A DNA stretch of 35,359 bases. Origin: an uncultured Brevundimonas sp. (lineage in GTDB: Bacteria > Pseudomonadota > Alphaproteobacteria > Caulobacterales > Caulobacteraceae). The position numbers and the translations under genes are program-made. The stretch is from assembly GCF_947305955.1 (NCBI RefSeq), contig NZ_CAMZFB010000030.1, positions 1 to 35,359 on the forward strand, given 5' to 3'. Below are positions 10,019 through 18,204 of this stretch, piece after piece. Under the pieces are notes generated by a model that was not told the origin of the DNA, ran no database searches, and saw nothing but the letters and a program-made list of their open reading frames with translations. Numbering within the stretch: the stretch's first letter is position 1; every line of letters starts with the position of its first letter.

Positions 10019-12082
10019 ATGTCGGCACCCTCTGGCGGGGAAACGGCCCGCCCATCCGCAAAGCGGGTCGAGTTTACGCTCCGCGCCCTCATCCTCGGCT
10101 GTCTGCTGGCGGTCATCTTTACCGCCGCCAATACTTATCTCGGGCTCAAGGTCGGCCTGACCTTTGCCTCGGCAATTCCGGCGGCGGTGATTTCCATGTC
10201 GCTGCTGCGGGCCTTCAAGGGCTCGACCATCTGGGAAAACATGACCGTCCAGACCGTGGCCTCGGTCGGCGGGGCCATGAGCTCCATCATCTTCGTCCTG
10301 CCTGGTCTGGTGATGATCGGATGGTGGATGAATTTCCACTTCTGGGAGTCGTTCGCCATCTGTGCGCTGGGCGGCATTCTAGGGGTGACCTTCTCCATCC
10401 CCCTGCGTCGTACGCTCGTGGTTCAGTCCGAACTGCCCTATCCTGAAGGCGTCGCTGCTGCCGAGGTTCTGAAGGTCGGCTCTCCGGGCGAGGGCCAGAC
10501 CGAGGAAGCCGTGCGCGAGAACAAGTCCGGCCTGTGGGTCGTGATTGGCGGCGCGATTGCCTCGGCCTTCTTCGGCTATCTGGCGGCGGCCAAGGTCTTT
10601 GCCGAACAGACGGCGGCCTTCTTTAGGATGCCGGCGGCGCTGGGCGGTGGTGCGACGGGCTTTGGCTTCTCCATGCAGTTCGCCCTTCTGGGTGCGGGTC
10701 ACCTGATCGGTCTGGCTGTGGGCCTGACCCAGCTTCTGGGTCTGGCGCTGGCGTGGCTGATCTTTGTTCCGGTGCTGACCTCGCAGGGCTTTGTCGACTG
10801 GTCGGCGGCCCATGGTCTTGTCTCGGTGGCCGGTACGGTTCCGGCTGATGCCAGCGCCCAGGATCTGGCCATGGCGGTCTGGTCCAAGGAGGTGCGCTTC
10901 ATCGGTGCCGGTGTGATCGGTGTGGCGGCCATCTGGACGCTGGCCAAGCTGGCTGGTCCGCTGGTGACGGGTCTGGCCTCGGCCTTTGCCGCACAGGACA
11001 AGCGCGCCCATGGCGAGGCGCTGACTCTGACCGAGCAGGATATCCCGATCAAGATGGTGGGCCTGCTGTCTCTGGTCTCTCTGGTAGGGATCGCCATCTT
11101 GCTGGCCGTGTTTGCCCAAGGCACCTCGCTGGCCGGTCAGTCCGTCCTGCTGGTCGTGGGGGGGCTGGCCTATGTCATCGTGGTCGGCTTCGCTGTGGCG
11201 GCGATCTGCGGCTATATGGCCGGTCTGATCGGCTCGTCGAACAGTCCGGTTTCGGGCGTGGGCATTCTGGCCATCATCGCCTCCTCTCTGTTGATGCTAG
11301 GCGTTCTGGCAGTGGCAGGGGTTCCGGCCGATCCGTCCGTGATCGCCTTTGCTCTGGTCGTGACGGCGGTGGTCTTTGCCGTGGCGGTGATCTCCAACGA
11401 CAACCTGCAGGACCTCAAGACCGGCCAGCTGGTCGAGGCTACGCCGTGGCGCCAGCAGGCTGCCCTCATCGTCGGTGTGGGTGCAGGTGCCCTGGTCATT
11501 CCGTTCGTGCTGGACATGATGAACCAAGCCTTTGGCTTTGAAGGCGGTCCGGCTGCTATCGTCTCGGGGGCCGAGCCACTGGCTGCGCCGCAGGCGACCC
11601 TGATCTCGGCTCTGGCCAAGGGCGTGATCAGCGGTGATCTGCGCTGGGACCTGATCGGTGTCGGTGCGCTGATCGGTGTGGTGATCATCCTGATCGATAT
11701 TGCCGTCCGCAAAGCCAGCAAGGGCCGTTTCAGCGTGCCGCCGCTGGCCGCCGGTATCGGCGTCTATCTTCCGGCCTATGTCACCACCATGCTGGTCATC
11801 GGTGCGGTGTGCGGCTGGCTGTATGAGCGCGCCATTGCCAGCACCCGCTTTGCCGATGTCGGTCGCCGCATGGGCGTCCTGCTGGCCTCGGGCCTGATCG
11901 TCGGGGAAAGCCTGTTCGGCGTGCTGACGGCTGCGGTCATCGTGGCCAGCCGCAATGAAGCGCCGTTCGCCCTCATCGGCGAGGGCGGTGCATGGCCGGC
12001 CATGTGGGCGGGGCTGATTGCGTTCGGCGCTCTGACCTTTGTCCTTTATCGTTGGACGATGAGGCGCTCGGCCAAGGTCTAG
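10019..12082 (+). CDS. OPT-family oligopeptide (or metal-chelate) transporter
   Basis: A 687-residue integral membrane protein with about 14-16 hydrophobic helices, typical of the OPT family. These are proton-coupled importers of small peptides such as GSH-like compounds, or of metal-siderophore complexes. The opening TANTYLGLKVGLTFASAIPAA, the PYPEGVAAAEVLK stretch and the QDLKTGQLVEATPWRQQ segment are characteristic of the bacterial OPT subfamily. The frame opens further upstream, but the ATG at 10019 is preferred because AAGGA lies 8 bp upstream. An ATG at 10013 is the alternative. It is divergent from mutM. Its stop overlaps the stop of the convergent LysR gene in the shared CTAG at 12079-12082. 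The substrate is unknown. Confidence 0.9.
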   Translation: MSAPSGGETARPSAKRVEFTLRALILGCLLAVIFTAANTYLGLKVGLTFASAIPAAVISMSLLRAFKGSTIWENMTVQTVASVGGAMSSIIFVLPGLVMIGWWMNFHFWESFAICALGGILGVTFSIPLRRTLVVQSELPYPEGVAAAEVLKVGSPGEGQTEEAVRENKSGLWVVIGGAIASAFFGYLAAAKVFAEQTAAFFRMPAALGGGATGFGFSMQFALLGAGHLIGLAVGLTQLLGLALAWLIFVPVLTSQGFVDWSAAHGLVSVAGTVPADASAQDLAMAVWSKEVRFIGAGVIGVAAIWTLAKLAGPLVTGLASAFAAQDKRAHGEALTLTEQDIPIKMVGLLSLVSLVGIAILLAVFAQGTSLAGQSVLLVVGGLAYVIVVGFAVAAICGYMAGLIGSSNSPVSGVGILAIIASSLLMLGVLAVAGVPADPSVIAFALVVTAVVFAVAVISNDNLQDLKTGQLVEATPWRQQAALIVGVGAGALVIPFVLDMMNQAFGFEGGPAAIVSGAEPLAAPQATLISALAKGVISGDLRWDLIGVGALIGVVIILIDIAVRKASKGRFSVPPLAAGIGVYLPAYVTTMLVIGAVCGWLYERAIASTRFADVGRRMGVLLASGLIVGESLFGVLTAAVIVASRNEAPFALIGEGGAWPAMWAGLIAFGALTFVLYRWTMRRSAKV

Positions 12083-12957
12083 GCTGTGAGAGCGGAGACG
12101 AAAGCCTCCGCCGCATGGCTCAAAGCACGCTCCCTGTGGCGTAGCCGATAAAAGGGCCGCTCAGGCAGTTCGAGCGGCAGTTGAACCAGCCGCCCGGCTT
12201 CGATCAGAGGTCGGGCGGCCAGTTCCGAAATGGCGGTGACCATCTGTCCCGCACCGACCGCCGTCAGGATGGCTTCGTTCGACGGCAGCGTCAGTTCAAC
12301 TCTCAAATCATTAGCCGACAGGCCATCGGGCAGGTGGCTCTCGAACTCGCTTCGGGTGCCGGACCCTGTCTCGCGCAAGGCCCAGCCCAGCGAGGCCAAC
12401 TCTGCGGCTGACAGCGGGCGCGTACGACCAGCAAATGGATGGGCGGGGCTGGCCACGACGATCAGGCGATCCGCGCCGACGGCATGGCGTTCGAGTTGGT
12501 TCGCATCCTCGGCCCCCTCAATCAGGCCCAGTTCGGCCTCGGTATTCAGCAGGGCCTCGATGACCTGATGGGTATTGCCGATCCTCAGTTCCAGATCGAT
12601 GGCCGGATGTCGGGCGCGAAAGGCGGCCATGCGCGGCGGCAGCCAATAGGCGGCGATGGTCTGGCTGGCATAGACCCGCACCAAGCCGCGCCTCAGCCCG
12701 GCCAGATCATCCAGAACCATCTGCGCGGCCTCGGCGCGTGACAGGACGGCGCGGGCCTCGGGCAGAAAGGCCTCACCCGCGCTATTGAGCGCCAGCCCCC
12801 GACCCACCCGGTCGAACAGGCGGATGCCGTGGCGGGTCTCCAGCGCATTGATGGCCGCGCTGACGGCAGACTGGGTCATGCCCAGATGCTCTGCGGCCCG
12901 CGTCATGTGCAGGGCCTCGGCCACGGCGCAGAAAATGCGAAGCTGTTCGAGTGTCAT
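12079..12957 (-). CDS. LysR-family transcriptional regulator
   Basis: A 292-residue regulator with the LysR winged-helix N-terminus (MTLEQLRIFCAVAEALHMTR, then AAEHLGMTQSAVSAAINALE, recognition helix about 28-45). A periplasmic-binding-like effector domain follows (about 90-290). It is divergent from the yeiH-type transporter 83 bp away, and an inverted repeat with the T-N11-A form of LysR sites lies between them. I infer that it controls that transporter and itself. Similar LysR-YeiH pairs occur in many bacteria, where the regulator is thought to sense sulfur-related compounds. The effector here is unknown. The ATG at 12957 is the obvious start. Confidence 0.93.
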   Translation of the reverse strand: MTLEQLRIFCAVAEALHMTRAAEHLGMTQSAVSAAINALETRHGIRLFDRVGRGLALNSAGEAFLPEARAVLSRAEAAQMVLDDLAGLRRGLVRVYASQTIAAYWLPPRMAAFRARHPAIDLELRIGNTHQVIEALLNTEAELGLIEGAEDANQLERHAVGADRLIVVASPAHPFAGRTRPLSAAELASLGWALRETGSGTRSEFESHLPDGLSANDLRVELTLPSNEAILTAVGAGQMVTAISELAARPLIEAGRLVQLPLELPERPFYRLRHRERALSHAAEAFVSALTA

Positions 12958-12966
12958 GTGTCATTG

Positions 12967-13012
12967 ATCGATAAAATCGATTGTTAAGTCAAAAACAATC
13001 CGTTGGATCGAT
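12967..13012. promoter_or_regulatory. LysR operator region with inverted repeats
   Basis: Between the divergent LysR and YeiH genes there is a perfect inverted repeat GATTGTT-N8-AACAATC (12979-13000). It contains the T-N11-A spacing of LysR-family sites. It overlaps a direct repeat ATCGAT-AAA-ATCGAT (12967-12981), and a third ATCGAT lies at 13007-13012. The region is AT-rich against its surroundings and must hold both promoters. Confidence 0.65.
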
Positions 13013-13039
13013 AGGTCTGGCTGGCCGATAGAAGGGCCA

Positions 13040-14089
13040 ATGACCCAGACAGCCCTCACCGCAACGCCTGTTCGACTGTCTGTCGATACTGCGCTCAACC
13101 TCTTGCCGGGGCTGGCTATCTCGGCGGTGGTGGCTGGTTCTGCCCTCGCGCTTCAGGCCGTAGAGCGGCACGTTATCGGCTTTGCGTGGGTCGAAGCTCT
13201 GGTTCTGGCCATTTTGATCGGCGCGGGACTTCGCCTGTTCTGGTCGCCGTCGTCGCGTTTCATGCCGGGCATCCGGTTCAGCGCCAAAACCCTTCTGGAA
13301 GTCGCCGTCGCCCTCTTGGGCGCGACGGTGTCGGGCGCAGCGGTGGTGGCCTTGGGGCCGTGGCTGCTGCTGGCGATCATCGGGGTGGTCGCTGTGGCCA
13401 TTGCGGGTGGCTTTCTGATCGGACGGGCCTTTGGCCTTCCGCCCGCCATGGCCTTGCTGGTGGCCTGTGGCAATGCGATCTGCGGCAACTCCGCCATTGC
13501 CGCGATTGCCCCCGTGATCGAGGCCGAGGGCGAGGATGTGGCGGCGGCCATCGGTTTTACCGCTGTGCTGGGCATCGCCGTGGTGCTGCTGGTCCCTGTG
13601 GTCGGGCACCTGTTGGGCTATCAGGCCACGGGCGTGGGTGTTCTGGCAGGGCTGACGGTCTATGCCGTGCCACAGGTTCTGGCAGCGGCGGCCCCCGCAG
13701 GGGCGGCGGCGATCCAGACCGGCGCTGTCGTCAAACTGGTGCGTGTCCTGATGCTGGGTCCGGTGTCACTGGTGCTGGGCCTTCTTCACGCACGGACGAT
13801 CCATAAGGGCCAGCGTCCCAAGCTGTCGCATCTGGTGCCGTGGTTCATCATCGCCTTTTTGGCCCTAATGGGATTGCGCTCTGCGGGCCTGATCCCCGAG
13901 GCCATACTGGTGCCTTTGGATCACGGTGTGACGGCAATGACGCTGATGGCCATGGCGGCACTGGGCCTGATGGTGGACCCCAAGGCGGTGGTGCGGGCAG
14001 GGCCGCGTGTTGCGGCTGTGGCTGGGATTTCCGCCCTCATGATCGGGGCCTTGGCGGTCGGTGCGATCACCATTCTGCGGCTCGGCTAA
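13040..14089 (+). CDS. YeiH-family (UPF0324) putative sulfate exporter
   Basis: A 349-residue polytopic inner-membrane protein with about 10 helices. Family features include LLPGLAISAVVAG at the N-terminus, the ALLVACGNAICGNSAIAAIA loop near residue 145-160, and a long C-terminal run of helices ending IGALAVGAITILRL. Members of UPF0324 are annotated as putative sulfate exporters and some are linked to taurine or sulfonate breakdown, but direct evidence is thin. The ATG at 13040 has GAAGGG only 3-4 bp upstream. It is divergent from a LysR regulator, its likely controller, and is followed by a terminator structure, so it appears monocistronic. Confidence 0.88.
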   Translation: MTQTALTATPVRLSVDTALNLLPGLAISAVVAGSALALQAVERHVIGFAWVEALVLAILIGAGLRLFWSPSSRFMPGIRFSAKTLLEVAVALLGATVSGAAVVALGPWLLLAIIGVVAVAIAGGFLIGRAFGLPPAMALLVACGNAICGNSAIAAIAPVIEAEGEDVAAAIGFTAVLGIAVVLLVPVVGHLLGYQATGVGVLAGLTVYAVPQVLAAAAPAGAAAIQTGAVVKLVRVLMLGPVSLVLGLLHARTIHKGQRPKLSHLVPWFIIAFLALMGLRSAGLIPEAILVPLDHGVTAMTLMAMAALGLMVDPKAVVRAGPRVAAVAGISALMIGALAVGAITILRLG

Positions 14090-14144
14090 AACACCTTGCC
14101 CCGATATTGAGCGGGCAACGCCTTATCGCTGCTCTGGTGTTTTT
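14088..14144 (+). terminator. Nested-hairpin terminator of the yeiH-like gene
   Basis: AAAACACC (14088-14095) pairs with GGTGTTTT (14136-14143), enclosing an inner stem TTGCCC/GGGCAA (14096-14101, 14113-14118). The structure ends in a run of five T. It starts at the stop codon of the transporter gene. Confidence 0.5.
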
Positions 14145-14250
14145 GGCTCCGGAGTTGTAAGAGGCCCCCGAAATCCTTCCCACATCTGCAGCTAGTTTGC
14201 AGCGGCGCGGGCCCCCCGTGACCGAACACAGTCCGCCCGAGCCCGAAATA

Positions 14251-16080
14251 ATGAACCTACGTAACGTCGCCATTATCGCACACGTTGACCACGGCAAAAC
14301 GACCCTGGTTGACGCTCTTCTCGCCCAGTCGGGTGTCTTCCGCGCCAACGAGGCGACCACGGAACGCGCCATGGATTCCAACGACCAAGAGCGCGAACGC
14401 GGCATCACCATTCTCGCCAAATGCACGTCCATCTTGTGGAACGGCAAGGCTGGCGAAACCCGCATCAACATCATCGACACCCCCGGCCACGCCGACTTCG
14501 GTGGCGAGGTTGAGCGTATCCTCGGCATGGTGGACGGCTGCGTCCTTCTGGTTGACGCCGAAGAAGGTGTCATGCCGCAGACCAAATTCGTTCTGACCAA
14601 GGCCCTGAAGATGGGCCTGCGTCCGATCCTGTGCATCAACAAGGTTGACCGCGCACACGCCGATCCGGACCGCGTTCTGAACGAAACCTTCGACCTGTTC
14701 GCCGCTCTGGGCGCGACCGACGAACAACTCGACTTCCCGGTCATCTACGCATCGGGCCGTTCGGGCTGGGCCTCGCTGGACCTGAACACCCCGAAGGACA
14801 ACCTGCACGACCTGTACGACCTGATCGTCGACCACGTTCCGGCTCCGGCCGCTCAGGAACGCGTCAACGAGCCGTTCCAGATCCTGAACGTTCTGATCGA
14901 GTCCGATCCGTTCCTGGGCCGCATCCTGACGGGCCGTATCCACTCGGGTAAGGCTGTTCCGGGCATGGCCATCAAGGCCCTGTCGCGCGACGGCAAGACC
15001 ATCGAACAAGGCCGTATCACCAAGGTTCTGGCCTTCCGCGGCCTGAAGCGCCAGCCGGTTGACGATGCCGAAGCCGGTGACATCGTCGCCATCGCCGGTA
15101 TGTCGAAGGCCACCGTGGCCGACACCCTGTGCGCTCTGGAAGTCACCGACGCCCTGCCGTCGCTGCCGATCGACCCGCCGACCATCTCCATGACCGTTGG
15201 CGTGAACGACAGCCCGCTGGCTGGCCGTGAAGGCGACAAGGTCCAGTCGCGCGTGATCCGCGACCGTCTGCTGAAGGAAGCCGAAGCCAACGTCGCCATC
15301 CGCATCACCGAAACCCCGGGCGCCGACGCCTATGAGGTTGCCGGTCGTGGCGAACTGCAGCTGGGCGTTCTGATCGAGAACATGCGCCGCGAAGGTTTCG
15401 AATTGTCGATCTCGCGTCCGCGCGTGGTCTATCAGAAGGACGAGAACGGTCAGGTTCTCGAACCGATCGAAGACGTCATGATCGACGTGGACGAGGAATA
15501 CTCGGGCATCGTCATCGAGAAGCTGTCGGCCCGTAAGGCCGAAATGACCGACATGGGCCCGTCGGGCGCAGGCAAGACCCGTATCCAGCTGAAGTGCCCG
15601 TCGCGCGCACTGATCGGTTATCAGGGCGAGTTCCTGACCGACACCCGTGGCTCGGGCGTGCTGAACCGCGTCTTCTCGCACTACGAACCGCACAAGGGCT
15701 CGATCGAAGGCCGCCTGAAGGGCGTTCTGGTGTCGAACTCGGACGGTGAAACCGCATCCTACGCTCTGTGGAACCTGGAAGAGCGCGGCGTGATGTTCGT
15801 CGGTGCCGGTGAAAAGACCTATCAGGGCATGATCATCGGCGAGAACTCGCGTTGGGATGACCTCGACGTCAACCCGATCAAGGGCAAGCAGCTGACCAAC
15901 GTGCGCGCCTCGGGCAAGGACGAAGCTGTCCGCCTGACCCCGCCGCGCAAGATGTCGCTGGAGCAGGCCATCGCCTACATCGAGGAAGACGAACTGGTTG
16001 AAGTGACGCCGAAGAACATCCGTCTTCGCAAGGAAATCCTGAACCCGTCCTTCCGCAAGAAGCGCCAAAAGCCTGAGTAA
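14251..16080 (+). CDS. typA: Translational GTPase TypA/BipA
   Basis: Ribosome-binding GTPase related to EF-G and LepA, needed for stress and low-temperature growth and for 50S assembly. From the ATG at 14251 the product has 609 residues and begins MNLRNVAIIAHVDHGKTTL, with G1 at 10-17, G2 RGITILAK, G3 DTPGHADFGGEVE and G4 NKVDR. The beta-barrel, EF-G-like and TypA-specific C-terminal domains follow (SRALIGYQGEF, GVMFVGAGEKTYQGMIIGE). Open frame continues upstream to a TTG at 14197 and a GTG at 14218, but neither has a ribosome site and the family starts at MNLRN. Third codon positions are strongly C-biased and rich in preferred codons, suggesting high expression. It stands alone with its own terminator. 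Confidence 0.97.
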   Translation: MNLRNVAIIAHVDHGKTTLVDALLAQSGVFRANEATTERAMDSNDQERERGITILAKCTSILWNGKAGETRINIIDTPGHADFGGEVERILGMVDGCVLLVDAEEGVMPQTKFVLTKALKMGLRPILCINKVDRAHADPDRVLNETFDLFAALGATDEQLDFPVIYASGRSGWASLDLNTPKDNLHDLYDLIVDHVPAPAAQERVNEPFQILNVLIESDPFLGRILTGRIHSGKAVPGMAIKALSRDGKTIEQGRITKVLAFRGLKRQPVDDAEAGDIVAIAGMSKATVADTLCALEVTDALPSLPIDPPTISMTVGVNDSPLAGREGDKVQSRVIRDRLLKEAEANVAIRITETPGADAYEVAGRGELQLGVLIENMRREGFELSISRPRVVYQKDENGQVLEPIEDVMIDVDEEYSGIVIEKLSARKAEMTDMGPSGAGKTRIQLKCPSRALIGYQGEFLTDTRGSGVLNRVFSHYEPHKGSIEGRLKGVLVSNSDGETASYALWNLEERGVMFVGAGEKTYQGMIIGENSRWDDLDVNPIKGKQLTNVRASGKDEAVRLTPPRKMSLEQAIAYIEEDELVEVTPKNIRLRKEILNPSFRKKRQKPE

Positions 16081-16098
16081 GCTTTAGCTTACGAAGTC

Positions 16099-16128
16099 AG
16101 GGGCGGCTCAGACGAGCCGCCCCTTTTT
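16099..16128 (+). terminator. Intrinsic terminator of typA
   Basis: A perfect 11-bp stem, AGGGGCGGCTC (16099-16109) with GAGCCGCCCCT (16114-16124), loop AGAC, runs straight into TTTTT. It lies 18 bp after the typA stop. Confidence 0.9.
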
Positions 16129-16159
16129 CGTGCGCGTCAGCTTACTCAGGTTTTGAGTT

Positions 16160-16310
16160 GTCCTCATGTGCCCGCCGCCTTGCGGCGCGCCCATGAGGAC
16201 GCTTGGCCCCTACGCTCGCCCCGCGGGGGCTCGCTGCTTGAGGGGCTTGTTCTTCCCCTAACACTTGCCGCGCGGCGGCTCGTTACTTGAGGGGATTTCC
16301 TTTCCCCCAT
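16160..16310. repeat. Palindrome plus two related repeat units in a gene-free stretch
   Basis: Between the typA and MprF-like terminators, about 210 bp (16130-16340) hold no credible gene. Three elements stand out. The first is a 41-bp imperfect palindrome (GTCCTCATG 16160-16168 with CATGAGGAC 16192-16200, and GCCGC/GCGGC inside). The other two are copies, 49 bp apart (16228-16259 and 16277-16308), of a unit GGCTCGYTRCTTGAGGGG. Each copy is preceded by a short GC palindrome and ends in a CCCC block that can pair with its GGGG. About 23 of 32 aligned bases match. Such units resemble dispersed intergenic palindromic repeats. Their family is not known to me. Confidence 0.5.
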
Positions 16311-16340
16311 CGGTCGCGGCGCGGGCTGTGCTGGCGCATG

Positions 16341-16372
16341 AAAAAGGCCAGCGGTGGGGTGCCGCTGGCCTT
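16341..16372 (-). terminator. Terminator of the MprF-like gene
   Basis: AAGGCCAGCGG (16344-16354) pairs with CCGCTGGCCTT (16362-16372), an 11-bp stem, followed on the minus strand by a T run (the A5 at 16341-16345) and then CATG. The same stem could stop plus-strand transcription weakly (TTCTTTG). Confidence 0.8.
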
Positions 16373-16393
16373 CTTTGTCGGTGGTGGTGTCTT

Positions 16394-18055
16394 TTACTTC
16401 CGCAGGCCGAGGAGGCCGCGCCAGCCCTTGCTGGTGAGGAGTGCGACGTCGAGGAGGGCGAGGGGGAGTGGCGTGGTGGTGGGTGCCGCGATGAATTTCG
16501 GACGCCAGACGGGGCCGAACTTGCCCTTGTAGGATCGCAGGCCCTGGAAGCCGTAGATGGCGTTGGCCTCTTCGAAGATCAGCGCACCGACGCGGGCGAA
16601 GACCGGTGATGTTCTGCGGTCCTCCAGACCCGACAGCGGGGCCATGCCGAGGTCCAGATGGTCGATGCCTGTCTCGCGGCACCATTGGGCCGTGCGGGTG
16701 AACAGATAGTCCATCACCCCGTGCGGGCCGTCGGGCACATAGCGCATCAGGTCGATCATCGCTTCCTTGTTGCCCGCCCCCATCAAAAGGTTGGCAAAGG
16801 CGACCATGCGGCCCTGTTCACGCACCACGGCAATCGGGGACTGGTTCAGATAGTCGATGTCGAAACGGCCCATGGAGAACTCCTTCTCCGAGCCTTCGGC
16901 ATTATCGATCCATGCGTCGGAGACGGCCTTCAGCTCATCAGCCACGGCTTTCGCCTCACCGGGCATCAGGACCGTGAAGACCGAGCCTTCACGCTCGGCG
17001 CGGTTCACGGCGGTTCTCAGGTTCTGCTTGCCCTTGCCCTCGGTAGAAAAGCTGTGGGTCGGCACCACGGCGGCCTCGCCGACCTTGCGCATGGCAAGAC
17101 CCATGGTCGCCAGATCGGCCAGTACGCGCTCGCTGATGGAGTAAAAGACCGGCGCGCCACCATAGCTGTCAGCCAGTTCGGCAAAGGTCCACAGCAGCTC
17201 CAGTCGCTCGGACACCAGACCTGCCGGTTCGCTCATGGCGATCCAGCGGCGCCCGCGCACGCGATAGGCCAGAAAACTGTAGCCCGACGGCGAAAACAGC
17301 AGAGCCTTGTCGCCCAGCAGAGCCAGACGCGCCTCGGGCGGGGCGACCTCGGCTTGTTCCAGTGCGATGCGTGCTCGCTCGATTTCTTCAGCGGTAGCCG
17401 GACCGTGGCTGCGTGCCCCGGGGGCCGAAAGCAGAGAGCGCAAGGTGACCGCGAGGGACAGGACGGACAGCACCGCACCCGCACGCAGGAAGCCCGACGC
17501 CTGACTGTCCGTCAGGAAGGTCCACCACAGGGCATCGTCATAGGGTGTCTCGCGATAGGCAAAGAAGCCCAGCCACAGCATGGCGATGACGGCGGCGGCC
17601 AGCATCAACAGCCATGCGGGGCGCAGCGGCTCGCCCAGACGCGAACGCCGGTTGAAGGCCGAACGGCACGGCCACATCAGGGCGGCGGCCACCAGCATCT
17701 CTGCGGCCTGCATCAGGTTCAGCCCCTTGAGCACGGCAAAGATCGCCCCGACGATCAGCGCCACCAGAGCCGCATAATAGGCCCCGCGACGGCGCCGCCA
17801 CAGACCGGCAGAGATGAACAGCAGCAGGAAGCCGGTGACGCTGGCGGCAAAGTGGCTGAGGTCGATGACCGCAGGCTGGGCCCAGCGTCCAAGCGTGTTC
17901 AACCTGTCCGAAAATTCGGGTGTCACAGCCGACAACAGCATCAGCCCGCCCAGCAGGAAGCTGGCGGCCGCAAACAATTGTGGCGTCAATTCGTATGCGA
18001 GACTCCCGAGTCTGCGAGCGATGCGGGGGAGAGTCCGGCTTTTTTTCTGGGTCAT
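16394..18055 (-). CDS. MprF-like protein: membrane domain plus DUF2156 acyltransferase domain
   Basis: From the ATG at 18055 the product has 553 residues. About six hydrophobic segments lie in the first 220 residues. A soluble DUF2156 (GNAT-fold, phosphatidylglycerol lysyltransferase C-terminal) domain follows, with GDKALLFSPSGYSFLAYRVRG, RTAVNRAEREG, RFDIDYLNQSPIAVV and DLGMAPLSGLEDR. MprF proteins transfer an amino acid from aminoacyl-tRNA to phosphatidylglycerol and flip the lipid, lowering surface negative charge. This one is shorter than the roughly 840-residue MprF of Firmicutes because the flippase part is much reduced. Which amino acid it uses, or whether it uses tRNA at all, cannot be read. 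The frame is open upstream to 18190, but that segment is Arg/His-rich, looks non-coding and faces another gene's promoter region. The chosen ATG has no clear ribosome site. Confidence 0.78.
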   Translation of the reverse strand: MTQKKSRTLPRIARRLGSLAYELTPQLFAAASFLLGGLMLLSAVTPEFSDRLNTLGRWAQPAVIDLSHFAASVTGFLLLFISAGLWRRRRGAYYAALVALIVGAIFAVLKGLNLMQAAEMLVAAALMWPCRSAFNRRSRLGEPLRPAWLLMLAAAVIAMLWLGFFAYRETPYDDALWWTFLTDSQASGFLRAGAVLSVLSLAVTLRSLLSAPGARSHGPATAEEIERARIALEQAEVAPPEARLALLGDKALLFSPSGYSFLAYRVRGRRWIAMSEPAGLVSERLELLWTFAELADSYGGAPVFYSISERVLADLATMGLAMRKVGEAAVVPTHSFSTEGKGKQNLRTAVNRAEREGSVFTVLMPGEAKAVADELKAVSDAWIDNAEGSEKEFSMGRFDIDYLNQSPIAVVREQGRMVAFANLLMGAGNKEAMIDLMRYVPDGPHGVMDYLFTRTAQWCRETGIDHLDLGMAPLSGLEDRRTSPVFARVGALIFEEANAIYGFQGLRSYKGKFGPVWRPKFIAAPTTTPLPLALLDVALLTSKGWRGLLGLRK

Positions 18056-18140
18056 ACGCTGTGTGAGTGGTGAAGAGCGGCCGTGCCGTTCTTTTTGCCC
18101 ATGATGGGCGATGTGGGGGTCATTTCGTGGCGAATGCAAC

Positions 18141-18169
18141 AAAGGTTTACACGAGGTGTTCACCTTTTT
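18141..18169 (+). promoter_or_regulatory. Small inverted repeat in the leader of the secreted-protein gene
   Basis: AAAGGT (18141-18146) pairs with ACCTTT (18162-18167) and the repeat is followed by a short T run. It lies 36-64 bp upstream of the secreted-protein ATG. It could be an operator or a weak leader hairpin. Confidence 0.25.
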
Positions 18170-18204
18170 GCGAGCGCCAAGGCTCGCCAATCGAGGAGTT
18201 CGAT

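Noticed and set aside
14257..16068. Very long open frame antisense to typA, and similar ones antisense to gyrB (80-1054) and to trpA-accD (31527-33560)
   Set aside because: In GC-rich DNA with C- or G-ending codons the opposite strand often stays open. The sense strands encode clear housekeeping proteins, and the antisense products are His/Gln/Val-rich without recognisable motifs.
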